Shown here in pieces: positions 48,467-56,434 of a stretch of DNA of 64,000 bases (within the stretch, counting starts at the first letter, position 1; the number at the start of each line of letters is the position of its first letter). This DNA is from Solibacillus isronensis (GTDB lineage: Bacteria; Bacillota; Bacilli; Bacillales_A; Planococcaceae). The position numbers were made by a program, and so were the translations under genes. The stretch is taken from the NCBI RefSeq assembly GCF_023715405.1, contig NZ_JAMBOC010000002.1, positions 1-64,000 of the forward strand, in the 5' to 3' direction. The notes beneath the pieces are model-generated. The model did no database searches and was not told the origin of the DNA. It was given only the letters and a program-made list of their open reading frames with translations.

Positions 48467-49273
48467 TTATTCGCCTGAAACAGGTACTACAGAGCCGCCC
48501 CACTCTTCAACGATAAAGTCTTGTACTTCTTTTGAGCGTAATGCATCTACTAATGCTTTAATTTCTTTTGAATCTTCATCACCAGATTTTACTGCAATAA
48601 TGTTTACATATGGTGATTCACTAGACTCGATTGCGATTGAATCTTCCAATGGGTTAATACCGTTATCGATTGCGAAGTTTGAGTTGATTAACACCGCATC
48701 GCCTTCTTCATTTTCATACATTTGCACTAATAATTCAGCTGCTGTGTTTGCATCGAATTCGAAGTTTTTCGGATTATCTACGATGTCTTTTATTTCTGCT
48801 TTTGTTTTATCAATACCTTCTGCTAATGTAATTAAACCTTGTGCTTCAAGTAATGAAAGCATACGTCCATGGTCTGCCACTGAGTTAGAAAGTAAAATCG
48901 TTGCACCTTCAGGAAGTTCTTCTAAAGATGAATATTTTTTAGAGTAAATACCAATCGGCTCGATGTGAATACCGCCAGCATTTGCAAAGTCATAATCGAA
49001 ATCCGCTTTTTGAGCTTCGAAGTATGGGATGTGCTGGAAGTAGTTTGCATCTAAATCACCGTTATTTAAATCTTGGTTTGGAAGAACATAGTCTGTATAA
49101 GTTGCAATTTCTAGCTCAATACCCTGTTCCTCTAAAATTGGCTTAACTTTTTCAAGGATAACTGCGTGTGGTGTATTTGACGCACCAACTACTAATTTTT
49201 CATCTTCTCCGCCACATGCTGCTAAAGCAAGTACTGAAGCTCCTAAAATAACGCTTGATAATAATTTCTTCAT
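48467..49273 (-). CDS. metQ: Methionine ABC transporter substrate-binding lipoprotein
   Basis: This 268-aa NlpA/MetQ-type lipoprotein has a signal peptide ending in the lipobox LAAC, with the lipidated C20. The mature protein binds methionine outside the membrane (VVGASNTPHAVILEKVKPIL begins the domain). It is the third gene of metN-metP-metQ, after a gap of about 155 bp containing a hairpin without T-tract (around 49345-49371) that may mark a processing site. Confidence 0.93.
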   Translation of the reverse strand: MKKLLSSVILGASVLALAACGGEDEKLVVGASNTPHAVILEKVKPILEEQGIELEIATYTDYVLPNQDLNNGDLDANYFQHIPYFEAQKADFDYDFANAGGIHIEPIGIYSKKYSSLEELPEGATILLSNSVADHGRMLSLLEAQGLITLAEGIDKTKAEIKDIVDNPKNFEFDANTAAELLVQMYENEEGDAVLINSNFAIDNGINPLEDSIAIESSESPYVNIIAVKSGDEDSKEIKALVDALRSKEVQDFIVEEWGGSVVPVSGE

Positions 49274-49428
49274 TTGTTTTACCTACCCTTTTTTTAGTTT
49301 GTTCAGTTTATCGAAACCTTTTTTATATTCTGATTATTTCCCTTATAGACGCGCACTTTTTTAAAGTTTGCGTCCATATTGTTTCGATGCACCATTATTT
49401 ATAATTACGGCCTTTTATGAGCCACTAA

Positions 49429-50097
49429 CTATCGTTTGTCCACTCTTGCTGTAATGAAGTCCCCAATAAATTGGATAATGAATACTACAACTAAAATTAA
49501 AACAGTTGCCATTAATGTCACATCTGTTCGGTTACGCTGAAAACCATCAAGGAATGCCAGGTTACCTAAACCACCCGCACCGATAATGCCGGCCATTGCT
49601 GTATATCCTACTAAAGCTACCGCAGTAACAGTAATACCAGAAATTAATGCCGGTAAGCTTTCCGGGATCAGCACTTTCCAAATAATCGTAGAAGTTTTCG
49701 CTCCCATTGAGCGGGCTGCTTCAATGACACCTTTATCAATTTCTCTTAATGCTATTAATACCATGCGCGCATAAAACGGTGCTGCCCCAATAATTAGCGC
49801 AGGTAATGCTGCATTGGCGCCACGGATTGTTCCAAGTAAAAACTTAGTAAATGGAATTAATAAAATGATTAAGACGATAAATGGAATCGAGCGGAAAATA
49901 TTCACGAGTGACCCTGTCAAAAAGTGTACAATTTTATTTGCCCATAATTGATTGTCGCTCGTTAAAAATAAGACAATACCAATTAGAAGTCCTAGTATAA
50001 ATGTGATGACTGTCGCAACAGCCGTCATATAAATTGTTTCATATGTTGCTTCGAGCATTTTACCCCAATCTACGTTCGGAAATAATTGATTAAACAT
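49429..50097 (-). CDS. metP: Methionine ABC transporter permease
   Basis: This 222-aa permease has five to six membrane helices and the EAA-type loop (EAARSMGAKTSTIIWKVLIPE) that contacts the MetN ATPase. The ATG at 50097 lies six nt behind GGAGGTGA and overlaps the metN end by 8 bp; a TTG two codons earlier is too close to that site. It is called MetP in Bacillus and MetI in E. coli. Confidence 0.93.
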   Translation of the reverse strand: MFNQLFPNVDWGKMLEATYETIYMTAVATVITFILGLLIGIVLFLTSDNQLWANKIVHFLTGSLVNIFRSIPFIVLIILLIPFTKFLLGTIRGANAALPALIIGAAPFYARMVLIALREIDKGVIEAARSMGAKTSTIIWKVLIPESLPALISGITVTAVALVGYTAMAGIIGAGGLGNLAFLDGFQRNRTDVTLMATVLILVVVFIIQFIGDFITARVDKR

Positions 50098-51118
50098 GCT
50101 CAATCACCTCCGCCTGAATTTCTTGCTTTGCTAAAAAGCTTAATGCTTCCGCGACTGCTTTTGGCTCGCCATCGATATGAATAAACAATGTACCAAACGA
50201 ACCGCCCGTTGTATTTGAGATTTTGCCATGCACTATATTAACAACTACGTCAAATTGCTTAATCATTTGTGAGATGACAGGCTGTTCTGTCGTTGCCGCT
50301 GCAAATGTTAATTTAGCGATTTTGCCTTCTGGATAATTGGCTAAAATCTGTTCCAGTGATGCTTGCGTTTCCTGTGTTTCACCAGAAGCCTGTGATACGA
50401 AGTTTTTCGTAATTGGTGCTTGAGGATGCTGGAACACTTGCAATACATCTCCCTGTTCCACTACTTTACCGGCTTCCATTACCGCTACTCTGTTACAGAT
50501 TTTGCGAATAACATGCATTTCATGTGTAATGAGTACAATTGTAAGTCCGATGTTTTTATTAATATCGAGCAGTAATTCCAAAATTGAATCCGTTGTTTCC
50601 GGATCAAGCGCTGAAGTCGCTTCATCACATAAAAGTACTTCCGGGTTGTTCGCCAACGCTCGTGCAATGCCGACACGCTGCTTTTGACCGCCTGACAATT
50701 GTGAAGGATACGCTTTCCCTCTTCCTTTTAAACCTACGAGTTCAATCAGCTCTTCTACTCGCTTTTCACGATCAGCTTTTGAAACGCCTGCAATTTCAAG
50801 TGGAAATGCAATGTTTTCTTCAACTGTACGTGACCAGAGCAGATTGAAGTGCTGGAAAATCATACTTATTTTTTGGCGTGCTTCTCGTAATTTTGCCCCG
50901 GAAGCTTTTGCAATATCCTGGCCGCCTACAATGACAGAACCTGTTGTTGGCTTTTCCAAACCGTTCAGCAGGCGGATCATCGTACTTTTACCGGCACCAC
51001 TGTAGCCGATAATTCCGTATATTTCACCTTTGTTAATCGATAGGCTTACATTATCAACTGCTGTAAGTTTACCGTTTTTCGTGTTATACACTTTTGTAAT
51101 ATTTTGTATATCAATCAT
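50090..51118 (-). CDS. metN: Methionine ABC transporter ATPase
   Basis: This 342-aa ATPase has Walker A GYSGAGKS (38-45), signature LSGGQKQR and Walker B VLLCDEATSALD, followed by a C-terminal NIL domain (about 265-342) that in E. coli MetN senses intracellular methionine. It is first in the operon, behind a SAM-I riboswitch. GAAGGAG lies before the ATG. Confidence 0.95.
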   Translation of the reverse strand: MIDIQNITKVYNTKNGKLTAVDNVSLSINKGEIYGIIGYSGAGKSTMIRLLNGLEKPTTGSVIVGGQDIAKASGAKLREARQKISMIFQHFNLLWSRTVEENIAFPLEIAGVSKADREKRVEELIELVGLKGRGKAYPSQLSGGQKQRVGIARALANNPEVLLCDEATSALDPETTDSILELLLDINKNIGLTIVLITHEMHVIRKICNRVAVMEAGKVVEQGDVLQVFQHPQAPITKNFVSQASGETQETQASLEQILANYPEGKIAKLTFAAATTEQPVISQMIKQFDVVVNIVHGKISNTTGGSFGTLFIHIDGEPKAVAEALSFLAKQEIQAEVIEHV

Positions 51119-51201
51119 CGGTTGTACTCCTTCTAAATTGAAATAACCTTCCTGCTATTTCAAAATCATGTTCTATTCTCATTCAAAACCTCCGTTGAAT
51201 G

Positions 51202-51238
51202 AAAAAAACCTTTCTACCAAGACAAGTAGAAAGGTTTC
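51202..51238 (-). terminator. Riboswitch-controlled terminator of metNPQ
   Basis: AACCTTTCTAC pairs with GTAGAAAGGTT around a loop, followed by TTTTTTTC on the minus strand. It is the expression platform of the SAM-I riboswitch and lies 85-120 bp before metN. Confidence 0.93.
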
Positions 51239-51368
51239 ACATACATTTATACGGTAAACCGTTCTCTCATCTTTCAAAGTTTAAACTTTGTGTGAATTGG
51301 CACCTTTGCGTAAACGCTGGTTGCCGGGCTTCATAGGGCACTTCCCTCCACCTCTCTTTATAAGAGCA
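51202..51368 (-). promoter_or_regulatory. SAM-I riboswitch (S-box leader) of metNPQ
   Basis: On the minus strand the conserved core is plain: CTCTTATAAAGAGAGGTGGAG, AGGGAAGTGCCCTATGAAGC, CCGGCAACC, AAGGTGCCAATTC and GATGAGAG, in the right order and spacing. S-adenosylmethionine binding favours the downstream terminator and shuts off methionine uptake. It fills most of the 309-bp gap between yusE and metN. Confidence 0.97.
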
Positions 51369-51427
51369 ACGTTATTAAGTTTTATTATTATGAATGTTAC
51401 TTTATCACGACAAAGTGACTACGTCAA

Positions 51428-51730
51428 TTACTTTTTTAATATTTCATACAAAAACGGTACGGATTTAAATGCATAAATTTTATTCGTTAGTTCCCCGTTG
51501 TCTGAAACGATTAAACAAGGTACACTTTCAATTTTCAATTCATATGGTAAATCCCCTAAATAATTGATATTTGCCATACCAAGCGGAAGATCTGGGAGTA
51601 ATTTCTCAATTACTTCCAACATTTTTTCCGACACTTCACAAGTGCCGCACATAGGCGTATATAAGAAAAACGCTGTCTGATCATACTGTTGTACGTTCTG
51701 TTCCCATTGCTGTTTCGTCCATTGTTCCAT
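51428..51730 (-). CDS. yusE: Thioredoxin-like protein YusE
   Basis: This 100-aa thioredoxin-fold protein has C28-G-T-C31 (YTPMCGTCEVSEKM) and a VPCLIV cis-Pro-type loop. It corresponds to B. subtilis YusE; its partner is unknown. The gene starts 7 bp after yusF ends, on the same strand, so they form a two-gene unit. AAGGATGA is the ribosome site. Confidence 0.88.
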   Translation of the reverse strand: MEQWTKQQWEQNVQQYDQTAFFLYTPMCGTCEVSEKMLEVIEKLLPDLPLGMANINYLGDLPYELKIESVPCLIVSDNGELTNKIYAFKSVPFLYEILKK

Positions 51731-51737
51731 TATACTG

Positions 51738-52064
51738 TCATCCTTCTTTTACTAAAAATTTTGCCTGTAGTAAAATATCCCTTAAGATTTTAGTAGGTGT
51801 TTTTTCTACTTCTACATATTCATGAGGTATGATAAGCTGTGTCGCTTCGGGATATGCACGGTTCATCAGTTTACGTAACTTCTCACCGTTTTTATCTGCA
51901 TCAAACATAGTGATAATTTCATCTTGCTCATATTCTTCCAATAAATCAATCAAATTGACTTCACTTATTGTGCCATTTGTACAAATAATTGTCACGTCCT
52001 CAGCTAATATCGGGATTAATCTCAATTTATCGGCACGTCCTTCTACAACAATGCATCTTCCCAT
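51738..52064 (-). CDS. yusF: Toprim-domain protein YusF
   Basis: This 108-aa stand-alone Toprim protein has the catalytic Glu in VVEGRAD (E9) and the acidic FDADKNG motif, as in small primase/OLD-like Toprim proteins. It may act on nucleic acids, but B. subtilis YusF has no established role. AAAGGAAG precedes the ATG. It is co-transcribed with yusE. Confidence 0.88.
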   Translation of the reverse strand: MGRCIVVEGRADKLRLIPILAEDVTIICTNGTISEVNLIDLLEEYEQDEIITMFDADKNGEKLRKLMNRAYPEATQLIIPHEYVEVEKTPTKILRDILLQAKFLVKEG

Positions 52065-52107
52065 ATAACACGCTTCCTTTCATTCGACACCTTTATATAT
52101 AGAATAA

Positions 52108-52149
52108 CAAAAAAACACTAAAACCTTTATATAGAAGGCTTTAGTGTTT
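52108..52149 (-). terminator. Terminator of gcvH
   Basis: AAACACTAAAGCCTT pairs with AAGGTTTTAGTGTTT (one mismatch) around an AT loop on the minus strand, followed by TTTTGTT. Confidence 0.87.
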
Positions 52150-52153
52150 CATA

Positions 52154-52534
52154 TTATTGTTCGATTAATGCAGTGTAAGCATCTGCGTCTAATAACTCGT
52201 CTACTTCTGCTTCACTTGTTAACTCAACAGTAACCATCCATGCATTACCGTATGGTGATTCATTTACATATTCAGGATTGTCCAGTAATTCTTCGTTGAT
52301 TGCAACAACTTTACCAGAAAGTGGTGCATATAGTTCAGAAACTGTTTTAACAGATTCTACACTACCGAAAGGCTGATCCCTTGAAATTTCATCGCCTACT
52401 TCAGGTAACTCTACGAATACGATATCGCCTAGTTCAGACTGTGCGAAATCCGTAATACCGATTGTCGCTTTACCGTCTTCAATTTTAACCCACTCATGCT
52501 CTTTTGAATAACGTAATTCTTTAGGTGTGCTCAT
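52154..52534 (-). CDS. gcvH: Glycine cleavage system H protein
   Basis: This 126-aa lipoyl carrier has the lipoylation lysine K63 in [15 protein letters not shown]. In Bacillales GcvH is both the shuttle of glycine cleavage and the entry point for lipoate onto other enzymes, so it links to lipA in this window. GGAGG lies 7 nt before the ATG. The other gcv genes are not here, as in B. subtilis. Confidence 0.96.
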   Translation of the reverse strand: MSTPKELRYSKEHEWVKIEDGKATIGITDFAQSELGDIVFVELPEVGDEISRDQPFGSVESVKTVSELYAPLSGKVVAINEELLDNPEYVNESPYGNAWMVTVELTSEAEVDELLDADAYTALIEQ

Positions 52535-52614
52535 TCGAAAACCTCCATGTTATATGTAGTACATTCAAGTTCATTTTGCCATATTTCGTTCGGAAATACA
52601 ATGTGAATAACTGT

Positions 52615-52971
52615 TTATTTCCAAGTTTCTAAGAAGTCAGACTCCTTAAATCCTAAAGTTAATTTTTTACCATCTGTAACGATTGGTCGCTTAATTAACA
52701 TACCATCCGATGCTAATAGCTCTAATTGCTCATCCTCGGACATTGTCGGTAATTTATCTTTTAGGCCTAATTCACGATATTTCATGCCAGATGTATTAAA
52801 GAATTTCTTCAGCGGCACTCCACTAGCTTCGTAAATTGCTTTAAGTTCCTCTTTAGATGGTGTCTGCTCTACAATATGAATATTTTCATAGTCCACACCT
52901 TGCTCATCTAGCCATTTTTGCGCTTTTTTACAAGTTGTACATTTCGGATATTGGATGAATTTTACTGTCAT
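52615..52971 (-). CDS. yusI: ArsC/Spx family protein YusI
   Basis: This 118-aa ArsC-like thioredoxin-fold protein has C11-T-T-C14 (YPKCTTCKKAQ) and the family's RPIV motif (KRPIVTDG). It belongs to the YffB/Spx branch rather than proven arsenate reductases; the function of YusI is unknown. The ATG at 52971 has AAAGGAG eight nt upstream; the open frame extends upstream to 53028. A SigA promoter and an unusual phased repeat array lie upstream. Confidence 0.9.
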   Translation of the reverse strand: MTVKFIQYPKCTTCKKAQKWLDEQGVDYENIHIVEQTPSKEELKAIYEASGVPLKKFFNTSGMKYRELGLKDKLPTMSEDEQLELLASDGMLIKRPIVTDGKKLTLGFKESDFLETWK

Positions 52972-53004
52972 GTAAGTACTCCTTTTTGCCCTGGATTTTC
53001 CTAT

Positions 53005-53033
53005 ATTGTAACGGATATAGAAGGACAAATCAA
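53005..53033 (-). promoter_or_regulatory. SigA promoter of yusI
   Basis: On the minus strand TTGATT (53028-53033) and TACAAT (53005-53010) are 17 bp apart, about 34 bp before the yusI ATG. The TTAGAA array begins about 44 bp upstream of the -35. Confidence 0.6.
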
Positions 53034-53076
53034 AAATGTGTTCGCACTATCGGAGTTTTACTGGTTATGGTTGTTG

Positions 53077-53250
53077 TTAGAAGATGTGCAAAAATATTAG
53101 AACATGCCCGACGTATTTTAGAAGAACGGCTTCACTTCACTTATTAGAAACTTTGGGTGACATAATAGAAGATAGGAAACTTATATTAGAAGTTCCCATG
53201 TATATTAGACATTTTGAAATTATATTAGAACATTTTACATTTTATTAGAA
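53077..53250. repeat. Phased array of nine TTAGAA motifs
   Basis: The core TTAGAA, usually within TATTAGAA, recurs at 53077, 53097, 53118, 53144, 53165 (as ATAGAA), 53186, 53205 (as TTAGAC), 53225 and 53245. The steps are 20, 21, 26, 21, 21, 19, 20 and 20 bp, close to two helical turns. Sequence between the motifs is not conserved. The array fills the space between the fadE terminator and the yusI promoter and accounts for most of this 328-bp gap. No frame runs through it. Confidence 0.85.
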
Positions 53251-53256
53251 AACCCA

Positions 53257-53290
53257 TAGAAAAACCGGGTGCATTGTAAACACCCGGTTA
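53257..53290 (-). terminator. Terminator of the fadNAE operon
   Basis: AACCGGGTG pairs perfectly with CACCCGGTT around a 9-nt loop on the minus strand, followed by TTTTCTATGG. It lies directly after the fadE stop. Confidence 0.85.
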
Positions 53291-53299
53291 CCGTCTTTA

Positions 53300-55084
53300 T
53301 TAAACTACATATTTTTCTGCTTCGATTAGTTTCGCTGCAGCTTCACGTTTTTTCGGAATTAAGTTGTAAGGGTTGTTACGCGTTAATTTACGTAATGCTG
53401 ATAAAATCATACGTGCATCGTCACCTTCAACTGAAGCGATTAATGTTTCTTTTGCTTCTTTTTCGATTTCTGCGAATGCTTCCTGACAGAAAATTTGAGT
53501 GTAAAGAATTTTTTGTGCTGCTTTTTCTTCTCCGTCACGCTCGATTGCTTTTTGTGTACGGATTACTGCAGATTCCATTGCGTATAATTGGTTCGCAATG
53601 TTTGCGATGTTTACTAACAGCTCTTGTTCCGCATCCAGTTTTGCACCGTAGCGTTGTGCTGCTGCACCTGCTGCAAGTACTGCAATCTTCTTGGCATTTT
53701 TCACTAAATATTTCTCTTGCTCTAAAGCACCTTGGCCGATTTCTTCAGGCATAAGCATTAATAGCTCGTTTTGCAGTTCTTGCGCAACTTGTAATAGTGG
53801 TAACTCACCTTTTAATGCTTTTTTCATAAATGTGCCCGGTACGATCATACGGTTAATTTCGTTTGTACCTTCGAAAATACGGTTAATACGAGAGTCGCGG
53901 TAAATGCGTTCTACTTCGTACTCAGCCATAAAGCCGTAACCACCGTGTAACTGAACCGCTTCATCCGCTACGAAATCCAATGTTTCAGAACCGAATACTT
54001 TTGCGATCGAGCACTCAATAGCATATTCAGCGATTGCTGCTGCAACTGATTTGCCGTCTTTTTGCTCTTCATCAGATAACTGGCTTAAACGGTCTTCGAA
54101 ATAACCAACTGTACGATAGTTTAAAGATTCAGATGCATAAATGTGAGAAGCCATTGATGCGATTTTTTCTTTCGTTAAGTTGAAATCCGATAATTTTGTT
54201 TTGAATTGCTGACGTTGGTTCGTATAAGCAACTGCTAATTCAAATGCACGTTTTGATGCACCTACAGTACCTACTCCTAATTTATAACGTCCGATATTTA
54301 AAATGTTGAATGCAATAATATGACCGCGGCCTACTTCACCTAGTAAGTTTTCTACAGGCACTTCTGCATCTTCTAAAATTAATGTACGAGTTGAAGATGA
54401 TTTAATCCCCATTTTCTTCTCTTCCGGACCTACAGAAACACCTGGGAATGAACGCTCTACGATGAATGCAGTGAATTTATCGCCATCGATTTTTGCGTAT
54501 ACAACGAATACATCTGCAAAGCCTGCATTTGTAATCCATTGTTTTTCACCATTTAATACGTAATGTGTGCCAGCTTCATTTAACTTAGCTGTTGTTTTAG
54601 CGCCTAATGCATCCGAACCTGAACCTGGCTCTGTTAATGCATATGCTGCGATTAATGCACCTGAAGCTAACTTCGGTAAGTACTTCGTTTTTTGCTCATG
54701 GTTACCGAATAATACGATTGGTAATGAACCGATCCCTACATGGGCACCGTGCGTGATTGAGAAACCGCCAGCCGGTGACATTTTTTCTGCGATTAATGCA
54801 GAAGAAATTTTGTCTAAGCCTAGCCCTTCATATTCTTCAGGTACGTCAGCTGCTAGTAAACCTAAATCACCTGCTGTTTTTAATAGACGTACAGAGTGAT
54901 CGAACTCATGGTGCTCTAAGTTTTCAACTACCGGTAATACTTCGTTCGTTACATATTCCTGTGTCGTTTGAGCAATCATTTTTTGCTCGTCTGTGAAATC
55001 TTCCGGTGTAATTACTCGGTTAATATCCACGTCCTCGATTAAAAAGCCGCCACCTTTAATAATGCTGTTTGTTGTTTGTGCCAT
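53300..55084 (-). CDS. fadE: Acyl-CoA dehydrogenase FadE
   Basis: This 594-aa flavoenzyme introduces the first double bond in fatty acid beta-oxidation. The acyl-CoA dehydrogenase domains cover about residues 25-410 (YALTEPGSGSDALGAKTTA, QWITNAGFADVFVVYAK, VQLHGGYGFMAEYEVERIYRD), and a C-terminal helical extension follows, as in the large Bacillus FadE. GGGAGGAA lies before the ATG. It is third in fadN-fadA-fadE. Confidence 0.93.
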   Translation of the reverse strand: MAQTTNSIIKGGGFLIEDVDINRVITPEDFTDEQKMIAQTTQEYVTNEVLPVVENLEHHEFDHSVRLLKTAGDLGLLAADVPEEYEGLGLDKISSALIAEKMSPAGGFSITHGAHVGIGSLPIVLFGNHEQKTKYLPKLASGALIAAYALTEPGSGSDALGAKTTAKLNEAGTHYVLNGEKQWITNAGFADVFVVYAKIDGDKFTAFIVERSFPGVSVGPEEKKMGIKSSSTRTLILEDAEVPVENLLGEVGRGHIIAFNILNIGRYKLGVGTVGASKRAFELAVAYTNQRQQFKTKLSDFNLTKEKIASMASHIYASESLNYRTVGYFEDRLSQLSDEEQKDGKSVAAAIAEYAIECSIAKVFGSETLDFVADEAVQLHGGYGFMAEYEVERIYRDSRINRIFEGTNEINRMIVPGTFMKKALKGELPLLQVAQELQNELLMLMPEEIGQGALEQEKYLVKNAKKIAVLAAGAAAQRYGAKLDAEQELLVNIANIANQLYAMESAVIRTQKAIERDGEEKAAQKILYTQIFCQEAFAEIEKEAKETLIASVEGDDARMILSALRKLTRNNPYNLIPKKREAAAKLIEAEKYVV

Positions 55085-55140
55085 TATAAATTCCTCCCTA
55101 GTTTCCTTTGTGATTTTTATTGTATTGTTTCCCCAGACAA

Positions 55141-56313
55141 TTAAAGAACTTCAAATACCCCTGCTGCGCCCATTCCGCCGCCGATACACATTGTTACAAC
55201 ACCGTATTTACCGCCGCGGCGTTTTAATTCGTTGATTAACTTCACTGTAAGAATCGCACCTGTTGCACCTAGTGGATGACCTAATGCGATAGCCCCTCCG
55301 TTAACATTCACTTTCTCCATATCAATACCTAGCTCACGAACTACTTGGATTGACTGTGATGCGAATGCTTCGTTAATTTCCCACAGGTCTACTTGATCTT
55401 GTGTAATCCCTGCAATTTCAAGTGCTTTCGGTACTGCTACGATTGGACCGATACCCATTACTTCCGGTGGAACTCCGCCGACAGCAAATCCCAGGAATTT
55501 TGCCAGTGGCTGCATGCCTTGTTTCTCCGCTTCTTCACGGTCCATTACTAGTACTGCTGCTGCACCGTCAGAAGTTTGAGAAGCATTTCCTGCTGTTACA
55601 GAACCTTTTACATTGAATGCTGGACGTAATTTTGCCAACGTTTCTACCGATGTACCTGGACGAACCCCTTCATCTGTATCAAAGATTGTAACTTTTTCTT
55701 TTAACTGGTTGTTTTCATCGACGTAATATTCCGTAACTTCAACCGGAACGATTTCGTCTTTAAACTTACCTTCTTTAATCGCTTTTTCAGCTAATTCGTG
55801 TGAACGTACTGCAAAAGCATCCTGCTCTTCACGTGTTACATTGTAACGATTCGCTACCTCTTCAGCTGTGTGACCCATACCGATATAGTATTGTGGTGCC
55901 TCTTCAGCAATTTTCGGGTTTAGGCGAACTGTATTACCAGTCATCGGAATCATACTCATCGATTCTGTACCACCTGCAACGATTGCTTTGGCATGGCCTA
56001 GCATAATACGCTCTGCTGCATAGGCAATTGTTTGTAGCCCTGATGAACAGAAACGGTTAACTGTTAATGCTGGTGTTTCATCCGGTAACCCTGCCAATGC
56101 CCCAACTAAGCGGGCAACATTCATCCCTTGTTCTGCTTCTGGCATTGCACATCCCATAATTAAATCATCAACTGGACCTTCATAGCCCGCACGTTTTAAT
56201 GCTTCTTTTACTACTACTGCACCAAAATCATCTGGACGAGTGTTCGCAAGTGATCCTTTTTTCGCACGCCCGATTGGTGTTCGTGCTCCTGCAACGATAA
56301 CGGCTTCACGCAT
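55141..56313 (-). CDS. fadA: Acetyl-CoA C-acyltransferase (3-ketoacyl-CoA thiolase) FadA
   Basis: This 390-aa thiolase cleaves 3-ketoacyl-CoA to acetyl-CoA and a shortened acyl-CoA. The acyl-accepting cysteine is C89 (NRFCSSGLQ), the histidine lies in [12 protein letters not shown] and the second cysteine in [16 protein letters not shown]. It lies between fadN and fadE. A GC-rich hairpin without T-tract (about 56337-56373) separates it from fadN. GGGGGAAA precedes the ATG. Confidence 0.94.
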   Translation of the reverse strand: MREAVIVAGARTPIGRAKKGSLANTRPDDFGAVVVKEALKRAGYEGPVDDLIMGCAMPEAEQGMNVARLVGALAGLPDETPALTVNRFCSSGLQTIAYAAERIMLGHAKAIVAGGTESMSMIPMTGNTVRLNPKIAEEAPQYYIGMGHTAEEVANRYNVTREEQDAFAVRSHELAEKAIKEGKFKDEIVPVEVTEYYVDENNQLKEKVTIFDTDEGVRPGTSVETLAKLRPAFNVKGSVTAGNASQTSDGAAAVLVMDREEAEKQGMQPLAKFLGFAVGGVPPEVMGIGPIVAVPKALEIAGITQDQVDLWEINEAFASQSIQVVRELGIDMEKVNVNGGAIALGHPLGATGAILTVKLINELKRRGGKYGVVTMCIGGGMGAAGVFEVL

Positions 56314-56434
56314 AATGATGTTTCCCCCTTGTGATTAGCCAGCAAGTAAACTCGTAAGCTAGTTGCCGGCAAAATATTTCAACTGATACAACGTTTTAAG
56401 ATAAAGTCTGTCGCTTTTTGCGCACGGACTTCGA

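Noticed and set aside
49340..49375. Hairpin between metP and metQ as a terminator
   Set aside because: The stem GACGC..GCGTC has a mismatched middle and no T-tract; an mRNA processing or stability role is possible but not shown.
52972..53028. N-terminal extension of yusI
   Set aside because: The region holds the yusI -10 element and lies upstream of a strong ribosome site for the ATG at 52971.
53077..53250. TTAGAA array as a CRISPR or plasmid iteron array
   Set aside because: The repeated unit is only 6-8 bp and the gaps 12-18 bp, too short for CRISPR; no cas, rep or origin-like genes are near.
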